Positions 6,714 through 14,235 of a DNA stretch of 19,164 nt are shown here, one piece after another. The stretch covers positions 1 through 19,164 of the forward strand of contig JAYUCY010000085.1 in the NCBI GenBank assembly GCA_043740085.1, given 5' to 3'. Both the position numbers and the translations under genes were made by a program. Each line of letters opens with the position of its first letter. Position 1 is the stretch's first letter. The stretch comes from UBA668 sp043740085 (GTDB lineage: Bacteria > Actinomycetota > Acidimicrobiia > Acidimicrobiales > Ilumatobacteraceae). The notes below the pieces were generated by a model. That model made no database searches. It saw nothing but the letters and a program-made list of their open reading frames with translations, and was not told where the DNA came from.

Positions 6714-7728
6714 CAACGTCGTGATAGAGGTGCATGTCCACCGGACGGGTTTTGCCCACGGTGTCGGTGAGCGGGGCCGTCGTCACCACGTCGCCGCGAA
6801 GCGCCACCATGTGGCCCCATGATGCTTCATGCACCGCGTCAATCGCTGCCACGCCGTAGCGGGTGCTGAGCACACGGTCGAACGCCGTCGGTGTACCACC
6901 ACGTTGGATGTGGCCGAGCAAGACCATCCGTGTCTCGAAGCCGGTGCGCTCCTCGATCACGTTGGCAATTGTCTCGGCGATGCCGCCGAGCCGCACATGG
7001 CCGAACTGGTCGTACACCTTCACCCGCGAGCACATCGTCGCGTCCTTCGGCTCTGCGCCCTCAGCCACTACAACAATCGATGCATAACGGCCGCGCTCAT
7101 GTCGGCTGCGCAGCAGCTCGCACACTGTGTCCATATCAAACGGCTCCTCGGGGATGAGGATGGCGGTGGCGCCACCGGCGATGCCCGCGTACGTTGCAAT
7201 CCACCCGCTGTGGCGTCCCATGACTTCGACGACCATCACTCGATCGTGGCTCTCGGCCGTCGTGTGCAGTCGATCAATCGCGTCGGTTGCGATTTGGACG
7301 GCGGTGTTGAAACCGAACGTCATGTCGGTGCCCACCACGTCGTTGTCGATGGTCTTGGGCACGCCGATGATCGGCAACCCCAATTCGTGGTGCAGTTTGC
7401 ATGCCACTGACAGCGACCCATTGCCGCCGATGACGAGCAGCGCATCGAGGCCCATCTCGTGGAACGTTGCCTGCACCCGCTCGGGACCACCGTCGTGGTC
7501 GTAGGGACTGCCACGGCGAGTGCCCAGCAGGGTGCCACCCCTGGGAAGCATGCCGCGCAGCGACGAGACGTCGAGCGGAATCGTTCGGCGCTCCATCACG
7601 CCATCCCACGCGTCGAGGAACCCAAGAAGCTCGTCGCCGTATACGAGCTCGCCCTTGCGAACGATTGCTCGAATCACTGCGTTGAGGCCCGGGCAATCGC
7701 CCCCACCTGTCAGAATGCCTACTCGCAC
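6694..7728 (-). CDS. pfkA: 6-phosphofructokinase
   Basis: A 344-residue PfkA-superfamily enzyme that phosphorylates fructose 6-phosphate in glycolysis. It shows GILTGGGDCPGLNA (4-17), GGNGS (101-105), PKTIDNDVVGTD (124-134) with catalytic D128, MGRHSGWIA (170-178) and LGHIQRGGTPTAFDR (271-285). The phosphoryl-donor site is mixed. Gly at the second variable position of GGxGS (G104) is the ATP-type residue. K125 before TIDND is the residue found in pyrophosphate-dependent enzymes and in actinobacterial group-III ATP enzymes. ATP dependence is more likely but not certain. The frame is open to 7875, but homology begins at the GTG at 7728, preceded by TACGCT at 7742-7737. Convergent with the lipoprotein gene, divergent from the membrane-protein/glpK operon. 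Confidence 0.95.
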   Translation of the reverse strand: MRVGILTGGGDCPGLNAVIRAIVRKGELVYGDELLGFLDAWDGVMERRTIPLDVSSLRGMLPRGGTLLGTRRGSPYDHDGGPERVQATFHEMGLDALLVIGGNGSLSVACKLHHELGLPIIGVPKTIDNDVVGTDMTFGFNTAVQIATDAIDRLHTTAESHDRVMVVEVMGRHSGWIATYAGIAGGATAILIPEEPFDMDTVCELLRSRHERGRYASIVVVAEGAEPKDATMCSRVKVYDQFGHVRLGGIAETIANVIEERTGFETRMVLLGHIQRGGTPTAFDRVLSTRYGVAAIDAVHEASWGHMVALRGDVVTTAPLTDTVGKTRPVDMHLYHDVAEVFFG

Positions 7729-7771
7729 GTGTATGAAGCGTAGGGCAATTCCCCAGAACAGGACTCGGAAA
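7729..7771. promoter_or_regulatory. divergent promoter region pfkA / membrane protein-glpK operon
   Basis: A 43-bp gap. On the minus strand TACGCT (7742-7737) ends 8 nt before the pfkA GTG and looks like a leaderless -10. On the plus strand AGGA (7760-7763) lies 8 nt before ATG 7772 and is a usable ribosome binding site, so this direction probably has a leader. Its promoter would have to lie inside pfkA; I do not see a convincing one. Confidence 0.4.
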
Positions 7772-8116
7772 ATGGCGTGGAACTCGGCGAACCCGGTGGC
7801 ATGGAAGCGGCTCTTCATTGAGTGGCTCGTGATCGGCGCCGTGGTGGCGTTCGTGTCGCTCTTCATCACCGGCAATCGCCAGCCCGAGAGCTACATCGCA
7901 ATCCTGCTCGGCGGCATCGTCTACCTGGCCTTGGGCGGCGTACTGGCCAAGTTTGGCTATCAGCGAAAGACGCTCAAGCAGATCCGCGCCGCGGCCGCGG
8001 CCACTCCCCCGCGGCAGGTAGGCAGCACCGCTACACCATCAGGTCGATCGCGGCCGGCGCCCACCAGCCGCACGTCCAGCGGGCCCGCCAAGAGCACACA
8101 GAAGCGCAGACGCTGA
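7772..8116 (+). CDS. small membrane protein, unknown function
   Basis: A 114-residue protein that I do not recognise. Two predicted helices: about 14-31 (FIEWLVIGAVVAFVSLF) and about 40-60 (YIAILLGGIVYLALGGVLA), then a long basic, Pro/Ser/Thr-rich cytoplasmic tail ending in KRRR. ATG 7772 is chosen because of the AGGA site 8 nt upstream; an in-frame ATG at 7733 would add a basic segment and is less likely. The stop overlaps the glpK start (TGATG), suggesting translational coupling. No glycerol-channel (MIP) signature is present, so it is not a facilitator of the GlpF type. Confidence 0.72.
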   Translation: MAWNSANPVAWKRLFIEWLVIGAVVAFVSLFITGNRQPESYIAILLGGIVYLALGGVLAKFGYQRKTLKQIRAAAAATPPRQVGSTATPSGRSRPAPTSRTSSGPAKSTQKRRR

Positions 8117-9615
8117 TGCCGGCCGCACGGTGTGTCATCGCCATTGACGCCGGCACCACCGGCGTTCGTAGCCGGGCAATCTTCCCCAGTTCCGACGCGA
8201 CAGAGGCAGGCGTGATCGCCAGCTACCGCGAGTTCACTCAGCACTTCCCCCAGCCCGGCTGGGTGGAGCACGACGCCGTGGAGATCTGGGAGGTTGTGAA
8301 AGAGACGCTGGCCGAGGTCATCGACCGCGTGGGGGTCGCCGCTGTCGCCGCCATTGGCATCACCAACCAGCGCGAGACCGTACTCGCGTGGAATCGGCAC
8401 ACGGGGGTGCCATACGGCACCGCCATCGTGTGGCAGGACCGGCGCACCGCCAGCCGTTGCGACGAACTTGTTGCTGCCGGCGCACTCCCCCGTGTGCGCG
8501 AGATCACTGGGCTGGTACTCGACCCATACTTCTCCGGTTCGAAGGTGGAATGGCTGCTCGCCAACCGGCCCATCCCTGTCGACGACGCACTTGCGGTGGG
8601 CACCATCGACAGTTGGCTGTTGTGGAACCTCACCGGTGGCGACGTGCATGCGACCGACGCATCAAATGCCAGCCGCACGATGCTGTTCGATATTCGCTCG
8701 CTGCGGTGGAGCGACGAGATGTGCGGGCTGTTCAGCGTGCCGCAGCATGCACTCCCGACGGTCATGCCGTCGAGCGGGCGCTTTGGCGTGACGTCCCAGC
8801 GGTGCGGCGTGCCGGCCGGCATTCCAATCTCAGGCGTAGCCGGCGACCAGCAGGCGGCGCTGTTCGGGCAGGCGTGTGTGCGCCCCGGTATGGCGAAGAA
8901 CACCTACGGCACCGGCAGCTTCATCCTGCTGAATGTTGGCGACACCTGCCCGGCTCCGGCCGAGGGCATGCTCACCACTGTTGCCTGGACGCTGGCCGAC
9001 GGCACCGTTGCGTATGCCGTGGAAGGCGCCATCTTCGTCACCGGTGCGGCGGTGCAGTGGCTTCGCGACGGCTTGGGCATCATCTCGTCGGCGGCCGAGA
9101 TTGGGCCGCTGGCAGCCTCCGTCGAGGACAACGGTGGCGTCTACTTCGTGCCTGCGTTCACCGGCCTCGGTAGCCCGTGGTGGGACCCATACGCTCGCGG
9201 CACCATCGTGGGCATCACGCGCGGCACGGGCAAAGCCCACATCGCGCGAGCGGTCGTGGAAGCAATGACGTACCAAACTCGCGACGCTGTCGACGCGATG
9301 ACCGCAGCGGCGGGGGTCGAGATTGCTGATCTGCGGGTGGACGGCGGTGCCTCGGCGATGGATGCGATGCTGCAGATGCAGGCCGACCAGTTGGGCGTGA
9401 CCGTGCGCCGCCCGGTCGACCAGGAGACGACGGCGCTAGGTGCGGCCTACCTCGCCGGGCTTGCCGAGGGTGTGTGGCCGTCGCTCGCTGCCATCGCCGC
9501 GGAATGGGTTGTGGAGGCGACCTTCCACCCGAACCCGGATCGCTCGATTGCCGATGTCGGTCATCAGACATGGTTGCGCGCCGTCGAGCGCTCGCGACAT
9601 TGGGCAGCTCACTGA
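8116..9615 (+). CDS. glpK: glycerol kinase
   Basis: A 499-residue FGGY-family kinase converting glycerol and ATP to glycerol 3-phosphate. The N-terminal phosphate-binding motif reads AIDAGTTGVRSRAI (9-22). The glycerol-contact residues known from E. coli GlpK can be matched: R86/E87 in GITNQRETV, W106 in IVWQDRRT, Y138 in LDPYFSGSKVEWLL and D244 in VAGDQQAALFGQ. AKNTYGTGSFILLN and the C-terminal LRVDGGASAMDAMLQMQADQLG block are also typical. Length matches the family. ATG at 8116 overlaps the stop of the upstream membrane-protein gene, and its own stop overlaps the next start, again as TGATG. The frame is open upstream to 7822, but that sequence is the shadow of the membrane-protein gene. Confidence 0.96.
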   Translation: MPAARCVIAIDAGTTGVRSRAIFPSSDATEAGVIASYREFTQHFPQPGWVEHDAVEIWEVVKETLAEVIDRVGVAAVAAIGITNQRETVLAWNRHTGVPYGTAIVWQDRRTASRCDELVAAGALPRVREITGLVLDPYFSGSKVEWLLANRPIPVDDALAVGTIDSWLLWNLTGGDVHATDASNASRTMLFDIRSLRWSDEMCGLFSVPQHALPTVMPSSGRFGVTSQRCGVPAGIPISGVAGDQQAALFGQACVRPGMAKNTYGTGSFILLNVGDTCPAPAEGMLTTVAWTLADGTVAYAVEGAIFVTGAAVQWLRDGLGIISSAAEIGPLAASVEDNGGVYFVPAFTGLGSPWWDPYARGTIVGITRGTGKAHIARAVVEAMTYQTRDAVDAMTAAAGVEIADLRVDGGASAMDAMLQMQADQLGVTVRRPVDQETTALGAAYLAGLAEGVWPSLAAIAAEWVVEATFHPNPDRSIADVGHQTWLRAVERSRHWAAH

Positions 9616-10919
9616 TGACGCACGATGCCCCGCCCGCACTCGGGCTGCCGCCTGCCGCTTCTGCCGATGCAGTGCTGGCGCACATTCACGACGGCGGCGC
9701 ATTGATTGTGCCGCTGGCCAACGGCGAGCCGACGATGTTGTTGGACGCTGTCGAAGCGGCCGCCGAGCGCGGCGAGATCGATGGCGTCACCGTGCATCAA
9801 ATGCACGCCTTGCACGACCGCCCCTACCTCCACGGCGCGTACGGGTCGCGGCTGCGGCACATCTCGTACTTTCTGTCGCATGTCACCCGCCCCTGCTACC
9901 AGGCCGGCACGGTCGACCTCGTGCCCAACCACTTCAGCGAAGTGTTCAGCCACATGCAGGCGCGCACCACCGACCCGCTGGTGATTGCGGCCGCTTCTCC
10001 ACCCGACCGGCACGGGTACTTCAGCCTCGGCGTCAGCGCCGACTACACCAGCAGCTTCATCGGTCGTGCACGCTTCTTCCTGGAAGTGAACTCGCAGATG
10101 CCACGTACGTTTGGTCGCAACCAGCTCCACATCAGCCAAGTGGTCGGTTGGGTGCAGAACGACCACCCGCTGGCCGAGGTTCCGGCACCGGCGATGGAAG
10201 CCGAGGACCGCACCATTGCCGGGTACGTTGCCGAGCGCGTGGTGGATGGTGCGTGCCTCCAGACAGGTATCGGCGCCATCCCCAGCGCGATCATGGGCGC
10301 GCTGACAGGCCACCGCGACCTTGGCGTGCACACCGAACTTCTCAGTGACGGTTTGGTCGAACTGGTGGAACGCGGCGTGGTGAACGGCGTGCGCAAATTG
10401 CACAACCGCACCAAGGTGGTCGGTACGTTCGCGCTCGGCACCCAGCGGCTACACGACTTCCTGCACGAGAACACGGCCGTCGAGATGTGGAGCGCGCGCT
10501 ACGTCAACGACCCGCGCCTGCTCAGTCGCGAGCGCAACTTCGTCTCCATCAACGCGACGCTGGCCGTCGACTTCCTTGGCCAGTGTGCGTCAGAGACGCT
10601 CGGCGGCCACTATTACTCATCGTCGGGTGGCCAGGTCGACTTTGCTCGTGGCGCGATGTACTCCGAAGGCGGCAAGGGCTTCATCGTTCTGCGCTCGACT
10701 GCCGCGCACGGCACCGTCAGCCGGATTGTTCCGCAGCTACCGGCGGGCGAAGTGGTGACCAACTCGAAGAATACGGTCGACATGGTGGTCACCGAGTTTG
10801 GTGTCGCTGAGCTGCGCGCCAGGACGGTCCGAGAACGCACCACTGCGTTGATCGCCGTCGCTCATCCCGACCATCGCGATCACCTCACCGCCGAGGCGCG
10901 CCGGCTGGGCTACGTCTAG
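9615..10919 (+). CDS. acetyl-CoA hydrolase / CoA-transferase family protein (4-hydroxybutyrate CoA-transferase type)
   Basis: A 434-residue member of the acetyl-CoA hydrolase/transferase family, which moves CoA between acyl groups through a glutamyl-CoA intermediate. The likely catalytic Glu is E241 in LGVHTELLSDG (236-246), preceded by the glycine-rich TGIGAIPSAIMGAL (217-230). SGGQVDFARGA (337-347) and VVTEFGVAELR (391-401) are family blocks. Candidate acyl partners are acetate, butyrate, 4-hydroxybutyrate or propionate; sequence alone does not choose. ATG 9615 overlaps the glpK stop (TGATG). It ends 9 nt from the convergent alaA stop. Coupling to glycerol kinase is unusual and suggests joint control of glycerol and short-chain acyl-CoA metabolism (inference). 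Confidence 0.9.
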   Translation: MTHDAPPALGLPPAASADAVLAHIHDGGALIVPLANGEPTMLLDAVEAAAERGEIDGVTVHQMHALHDRPYLHGAYGSRLRHISYFLSHVTRPCYQAGTVDLVPNHFSEVFSHMQARTTDPLVIAAASPPDRHGYFSLGVSADYTSSFIGRARFFLEVNSQMPRTFGRNQLHISQVVGWVQNDHPLAEVPAPAMEAEDRTIAGYVAERVVDGACLQTGIGAIPSAIMGALTGHRDLGVHTELLSDGLVELVERGVVNGVRKLHNRTKVVGTFALGTQRLHDFLHENTAVEMWSARYVNDPRLLSRERNFVSINATLAVDFLGQCASETLGGHYYSSSGGQVDFARGAMYSEGGKGFIVLRSTAAHGTVSRIVPQLPAGEVVTNSKNTVDMVVTEFGVAELRARTVRERTTALIAVAHPDHRDHLTAEARRLGYV

Positions 10920-10922
10920 CCC
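10907..10922. terminator. possible terminator hairpin at convergent junction
   Basis: GGGCTA-CGTC-TAGCCC, a perfect 6-bp stem with a 4-nt loop that includes the stop codon of the CoA-transferase gene. It lies at the 9-nt convergent junction with alaA. No T run follows, so intrinsic termination is uncertain. Confidence 0.35.
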
Positions 10923-10928
10923 GCGCTG

Positions 10929-12155
10929 TCAGGTGTGGTGCCGCTTGCGGTAGTTGCCGAGGAAGCGTTCGATGCGATGTAGCGCCTCGCTCAAGTCATC
11001 CGTCGGCGGCAGGAACACCAGCCGGAAGTGGTCGGGGGTTGGCCAGTTGAAACCGGTGCCCTGCACGATGAGCAGCTTCTCCTCCGCCAGTAGCTCGTAG
11101 GCAAAGTCCTGGTCGTCGGCAATCGGGTACATCGTCGGGTCGAGCCGCGGAAACATGTACAGCGCGGCTCTCGGCTTCACACACGTGACACCGGGGATTT
11201 GTGTGAGCATGTCGTACGCAAGGTCGCGCTGGTGGCAGAGACGCCCGGTGGGGGCGACGAGATCGGTGATGCTCTGGTAGCCGCCGAGTGCAGTTTGGAT
11301 GGCCAGCTGGCCAGGCGTGTTGGAGCACAGCCGCATCGAGGCGAGCATGTCGAGGCCTTCGATGTAGTCCTTGGCGTGGCGCTTCTCACCCGAGACCACC
11401 ATCCAGCCGGCCCGATAGCCGCAGGCCCGGTAGTTCTTGGAGAGCCCGTTGAACGTCACGCACAACACATCGTCGGCCAGCGAGGCAATGCTGGTGTGCG
11501 TGTTGCCGTCGTAGAGCGTCTTGTCGTAAATCTCGTCAGACAACACGATCAGCTCATGCTGGCGCGCAAGCTCGATGATCTCGCGCAGCACGTCGTCGGA
11601 GTAGAGCGCGCCGGTCGGGTTGTTGGGGTTGATGACCACAATGGCCTTGGTAGACGACGTGATCTTGTCGCGGATGTCGTTGATGTCGGGGAACCAGTCC
11701 GACTGCTCGTCGCACATGTAGTGCACCGGGCGGCCGCCCGACAGCGAAACAGCAGCAGTCCACAACGGATAGTCGGGCGCCGGTACCAGCACCTCATCAC
11801 CATCATTGAGCAACGCCTGCAGGCTCATCACAATCAGTTCCGATGCACCGTTGCCCAGGTACACATCGTCAACGGCCACACCGGCGATGTGCTTTTCCTG
11901 CGTGTAGTGCACGATCGACTTGCGCGGGGCGAAGAGGCCCTTGCTGTCGGTGTACCCGGCGGCGTGCGGAAGGTTTCGGATCATGTCTTGCACGATCTCG
12001 TCGGGAGGCTGCAGACCGAACACGGCAAGGTTGCCGATGTTCAGCTTGATGATCTTCTGGCCTTCCTCTTCCATTTGGCGAGCTCGATCGAGCACCGGCC
12101 CGCGGATGTCGTAACAGACGTTGGCAAGTTTGCTGGACTTCTCGACGGGCTTCAC
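10929..12155 (-). CDS. alaA: alanine aminotransferase (AlaA type, class I PLP)
   Basis: A 408-residue PLP-dependent aminotransferase very close to E. coli AlaA over its whole length: EKSSKLANVCYDIRGPVL, LNIGN, PAPDYPLWTAAVSLS, VINPNNPTGA, SDEIYDKTLYD, the lysine motif FNGLSKNYRACGYRAGW (PLP lysine K240), EGLDMLASMRLCSN and ALYMFPRLD. It interconverts pyruvate plus glutamate with alanine plus 2-oxoglutarate. Start: ATG at 12164 is possible, but a TAGCAT -10-like hexamer (12168-12163) overlaps that ATG and sits 7 nt before GTG 12155. From that GTG the protein begins MKPVEKSSKL, as E. coli AlaA does with MSPIEKSSKL, so I prefer 12155. It is 44 nt downstream of the ACT-domain gene and convergent with the CoA-transferase gene. 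Confidence 0.95.
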   Translation of the reverse strand: MKPVEKSSKLANVCYDIRGPVLDRARQMEEEGQKIIKLNIGNLAVFGLQPPDEIVQDMIRNLPHAAGYTDSKGLFAPRKSIVHYTQEKHIAGVAVDDVYLGNGASELIVMSLQALLNDGDEVLVPAPDYPLWTAAVSLSGGRPVHYMCDEQSDWFPDINDIRDKITSSTKAIVVINPNNPTGALYSDDVLREIIELARQHELIVLSDEIYDKTLYDGNTHTSIASLADDVLCVTFNGLSKNYRACGYRAGWMVVSGEKRHAKDYIEGLDMLASMRLCSNTPGQLAIQTALGGYQSITDLVAPTGRLCHQRDLAYDMLTQIPGVTCVKPRAALYMFPRLDPTMYPIADDQDFAYELLAEEKLLIVQGTGFNWPTPDHFRLVFLPPTDDLSEALHRIERFLGNYRKRHHT

Positions 12156-12162
12156 ACGGCGC

Positions 12163-12168
12163 ATGCTA
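12163..12168 (-). promoter_or_regulatory. candidate -10 element for alaA
   Basis: TAGCAT on the minus strand, ending 7 nt before GTG 12155. No -35 hexamer of quality and no ribosome binding site. It supports an internal promoter for alaA separate from the upstream ACT/DUF2071 genes and decides the start codon. Confidence 0.4.
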
Positions 12169-12199
12169 CGCGGCAGTGAAGCAGAGTGGGGGTGGTTAT

Positions 12200-12820
12200 T
12201 TAGTCCAGCGCGTCGACAATGCCGCCGAGCACTCGGAACTCGTCGCGCTCACGCGCGTGGAACACGCGTCCGGCACGTCCTGCAGCCAGCGCGACACCCC
12301 GGCGCGCAAGGCGCGTCCACACCAAGTCACCGGGCGTGTACTCGTGCTCGGTCGCCAAGTGCTCGCTACCGAGAAAGAACGCCGCCAGCCATTCCAGGTC
12401 GGGCGCCTCACCCGACTGCGCAATGGCTTGCGGGCCATCCATACACATCGCAATCGCCCAATCGGCGTCGAGGAGGGTGCGCAAGGAGGTGCATGCCGCG
12501 GCCAAGCGCTCGTCATTCGTCGCCGCCACAATCGTGGCGGCGGTGCTGAGGACAGCCATGCTGCCGTTTGGGCGATCAGCGGAGACGGGTCGGACGGCTT
12601 CCACGGCCACGCCGTCGACCTGTCGGATCTCGGCAATGAGGAGATCGACGAGGCTGGCATCCGGGAGACTGATGGTCAGGTCGTCGATGGCGCTGCCACC
12701 ACCGCGCTCCAGGATCTCGATGCCCACCACGTCGCCGTGCACAGCGCCAATACGGCTGGCTACCTGGCCCAGCACACCGGGCCGATCGGGCAGCCACAAT
12801 CGAACGACGAAGGTGTCCAT
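12200..12820 (-). CDS. ACT-domain protein, probable amino-acid sensor
   Basis: A 206-residue protein with an N-terminal ACT domain (about 3-77): FVVRLWLPDRPGVLGQVASRIGAVHGDVVGIEIL shows the conserved DRPGVLG turn where ACT domains usually bind an amino acid. The C-terminal 130 residues include an ERLAAACTSLRTLLDADWAIAM segment and an RVFHARERDEFRVLGGIVDAL end that look like a GAF-type sensory fold. That part is a pattern impression, not a firm domain call. No DNA-binding or catalytic motif is seen. ATG 12820 has TAGCGT 9 nt upstream on its strand. It lies between a DUF2071 gene and alaA on the same strand, so an amino-acid-responsive partner of AlaA is a reasonable guess. Confidence 0.82.
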   Translation of the reverse strand: MDTFVVRLWLPDRPGVLGQVASRIGAVHGDVVGIEILERGGGSAIDDLTISLPDASLVDLLIAEIRQVDGVAVEAVRPVSADRPNGSMAVLSTAATIVAATNDERLAAACTSLRTLLDADWAIAMCMDGPQAIAQSGEAPDLEWLAAFFLGSEHLATEHEYTPGDLVWTRLARRGVALAAGRAGRVFHARERDEFRVLGGIVDALD

Positions 12821-12857
12821 CGCTGGGCGACGCTAGTCACGCGATGCGCGCGAACCG

Positions 12858-13616
12858 TCACGACCGCGTGACGGCTGTGTGAACTGGTTGTCGGCGCGGG
12901 CCAAAGCGCACATGCACCCCAGCCGAGTACAGCACGCTGATCGGTGCCTGGCCGGCCACCCCGGGAAAGCCGGCATCAGCCAGCAGGCTGTCGTCAAGGT
13001 GTTCCAATGTGGCCGCCTGTAGCGGCCAGGCCGGGTGTTCGTTGGGCCAGTAGCGAGTGCGGCCGCGACGGTCGGGCAGGAACAGCCCCCACCGAGCGGT
13101 GAGGAACTGTTCGAGTGGCGTGGGATCAATCGGCTCACCAACCCGCACCACAACCTTGGAGGCAAGCCCGCGCGGCCCTGGCCAGCGGCGCCGAGTGGTG
13201 CAACTCACTCGGTCTCCGTCGCGCTCCATCGTCATTTTCGCCCACAGGTAGTTCAAACCGGTTGCCACTCGGGTCACTGCCACCGTCACCAGCCGCGACG
13301 CTTCCAACGAACAGAACACCACCCCGCGGCGACCTTGCTCGTCAACGCCGTAAAGGCGCACGTTGGTCTCCAAGAACGAGCCAAAGTACGGCACGGCCGG
13401 TGCCCCGAACAACCCGATGCGCTGCATCGAAAAGGGCACCAACGCAACGTACGTCACTCCGTCGAAGACGTCGGGCTGCACTCCCTTGGGCATCAGCGGT
13501 GCAACGAGGGCAGGGTCGACCGCCCAATGCAGGAAGGTGAGCTCCATCCAGTCCTGCGTGAACACCGTGCGACCCGCAGGCCACGGCGCCGTGGCGGTGA
13601 TCGGCTCGGGCTGCAC
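12858..13616 (-). CDS. DUF2071 (YqjF-like) family protein
   Basis: A 252-residue protein of the DUF2071/YqjF family, whose biochemical role is not established. Family features visible: FTQDWMELTFLHWAVDPALV near the N-terminus, LMPKGVQPDVFDGVTYVALVPF, then PYFGSFLETNVRLYGVD and GVVFCSLEASRLVTVAVTRVATGLNYLWAKM. Soluble; no signal peptide or membrane segment. GTG at 13616 has TAGCGT (13628-13623) ending 6 nt upstream, which suggests a leaderless mRNA. It is 37 nt upstream of the ACT-domain gene on the same strand, so an operon is possible, though that gene also has its own candidate -10. Confidence 0.85.
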   Translation of the reverse strand: MQPEPITATAPWPAGRTVFTQDWMELTFLHWAVDPALVAPLMPKGVQPDVFDGVTYVALVPFSMQRIGLFGAPAVPYFGSFLETNVRLYGVDEQGRRGVVFCSLEASRLVTVAVTRVATGLNYLWAKMTMERDGDRVSCTTRRRWPGPRGLASKVVVRVGEPIDPTPLEQFLTARWGLFLPDRRGRTRYWPNEHPAWPLQAATLEHLDDSLLADAGFPGVAGQAPISVLYSAGVHVRFGPRRQPVHTAVTRS

Positions 13617-13722
13617 ACCCCCACGCTACGAGCCGCGCCCGACGCGCGCCCAGTCTGGTCAGCGCGAATCCACACTGAATGTGGAATCGCGCTGACCAGA
13701 CGCGGTGTGCGAGCATGCGGGC
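13617..13722. promoter_or_regulatory. divergent promoter region DUF2071 / ppa
   Basis: Minus strand: TAGCGT (13628-13623), 6 nt from the DUF2071 GTG. Plus strand: GAGCAT (13711-13716), 6 nt from the ppa ATG at 13723, one base from the TAGCAT seen before alaA. A large inverted repeat (13653-13701) fills the middle. No Shine-Dalgarno sequence on either side. Confidence 0.42.
13653..13701. repeat. 49-bp near-perfect inverted repeat upstream of ppa
   Basis: Two 22-nt arms (13653-13674 and 13680-13701) pair at 21 of 22 positions around a 5-nt centre; the only mismatch is A13668 opposite A13686. The outer arm begins GTCTGGTCAGCGCG. The base composition within the arms is mixed, no T run follows, and no second copy is evident in the window. 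It could be a protein-binding operator, a REP-like or MITE-like remnant, or an RNA hairpin if transcription starts further upstream. Confidence 0.9.
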
Positions 13723-14229
13723 ATGTCGAAAGTGCTTCCCCCGGACTGCATTCAGGTTGTCGTCGAGATTCCTCGCGGCAGCCGCAACAAGTACGAGATC
13801 GATCACGAGACGGGCCGCGTCTTCCTTGATCGCCGCCTGTTCACGGCTACCACGTACCCCGCGGATTACGGCTTCGTGCCAGAAACGCTGAGCGGAGACG
13901 GCGACCCGCTCGACGCACTCGTGTTGCTGGAGGACCCTGTCTACCCGGGCATCTGGGTGCAGGCCCGCCCCGTCGGCGTGCTGTATATGCACGACGAAGC
14001 CGGTGAGGACGCCAAGCTCATCTGCGTGCCGCCCAACGAGCCACGCTGGCAGGACGTGCACGACCTGGAAGATCTGACGCCGCAACTGGTGCAGGAGATT
14101 CAGCACTTCTTCGAGGTCTACAAGGCGCTAGAGCCTGGCAAAACCTCGTCCACCGCCGGCCTCGCTGGCCGTGAGGCCGCGTGGGAAGAGATCCGTCAAT
14201 CCCGAGCCAACTATCGGCCGCACTCGTGA
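13723..14229 (+). CDS. ppa: inorganic pyrophosphatase (family I, soluble)
   Basis: A 168-residue family-I pyrophosphatase, hydrolysing PPi to two phosphates and so pulling biosynthetic reactions forward in the cytoplasm. It shows VVVEIPRGSRNKYEID (12-27), YPADYGFVPETL (45-56) and the metal-binding signature DGDPLD (59-64, D59/D61/D64, matching D65/D67/D70 of the E. coli enzyme). HFFEVYKALEPGK is also typical. ATG 13723 is chosen since homology starts at MSKVLPP. An in-frame GTG at 13705 would add six residues and lies over the candidate -10. Single-gene unit, divergent from DUF2071 and convergent with xylH. Confidence 0.96.
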   Translation: MSKVLPPDCIQVVVEIPRGSRNKYEIDHETGRVFLDRRLFTATTYPADYGFVPETLSGDGDPLDALVLLEDPVYPGIWVQARPVGVLYMHDEAGEDAKLICVPPNEPRWQDVHDLEDLTPQLVQEIQHFFEVYKALEPGKTSSTAGLAGREAAWEEIRQSRANYRPHS

Positions 14230-14235
14230 CCAACG

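Noticed and set aside
7729..7875. 49-codon N-terminal extension of phosphofructokinase
   Set aside because: It would overlap the divergent membrane-protein gene; PFKs start directly before the GILTGGGD strand.
7822..8115. 98-codon N-terminal extension of glycerol kinase
   Set aside because: Arg/His-rich shadow of the small membrane-protein gene; GlpK starts just before the AIDAGTT motif.
11199..12179. Plus-strand open frame of 326 codons opposite alaA
   Set aside because: Antisense to a gene with near full-length similarity to E. coli AlaA; no motif in the shadow product.
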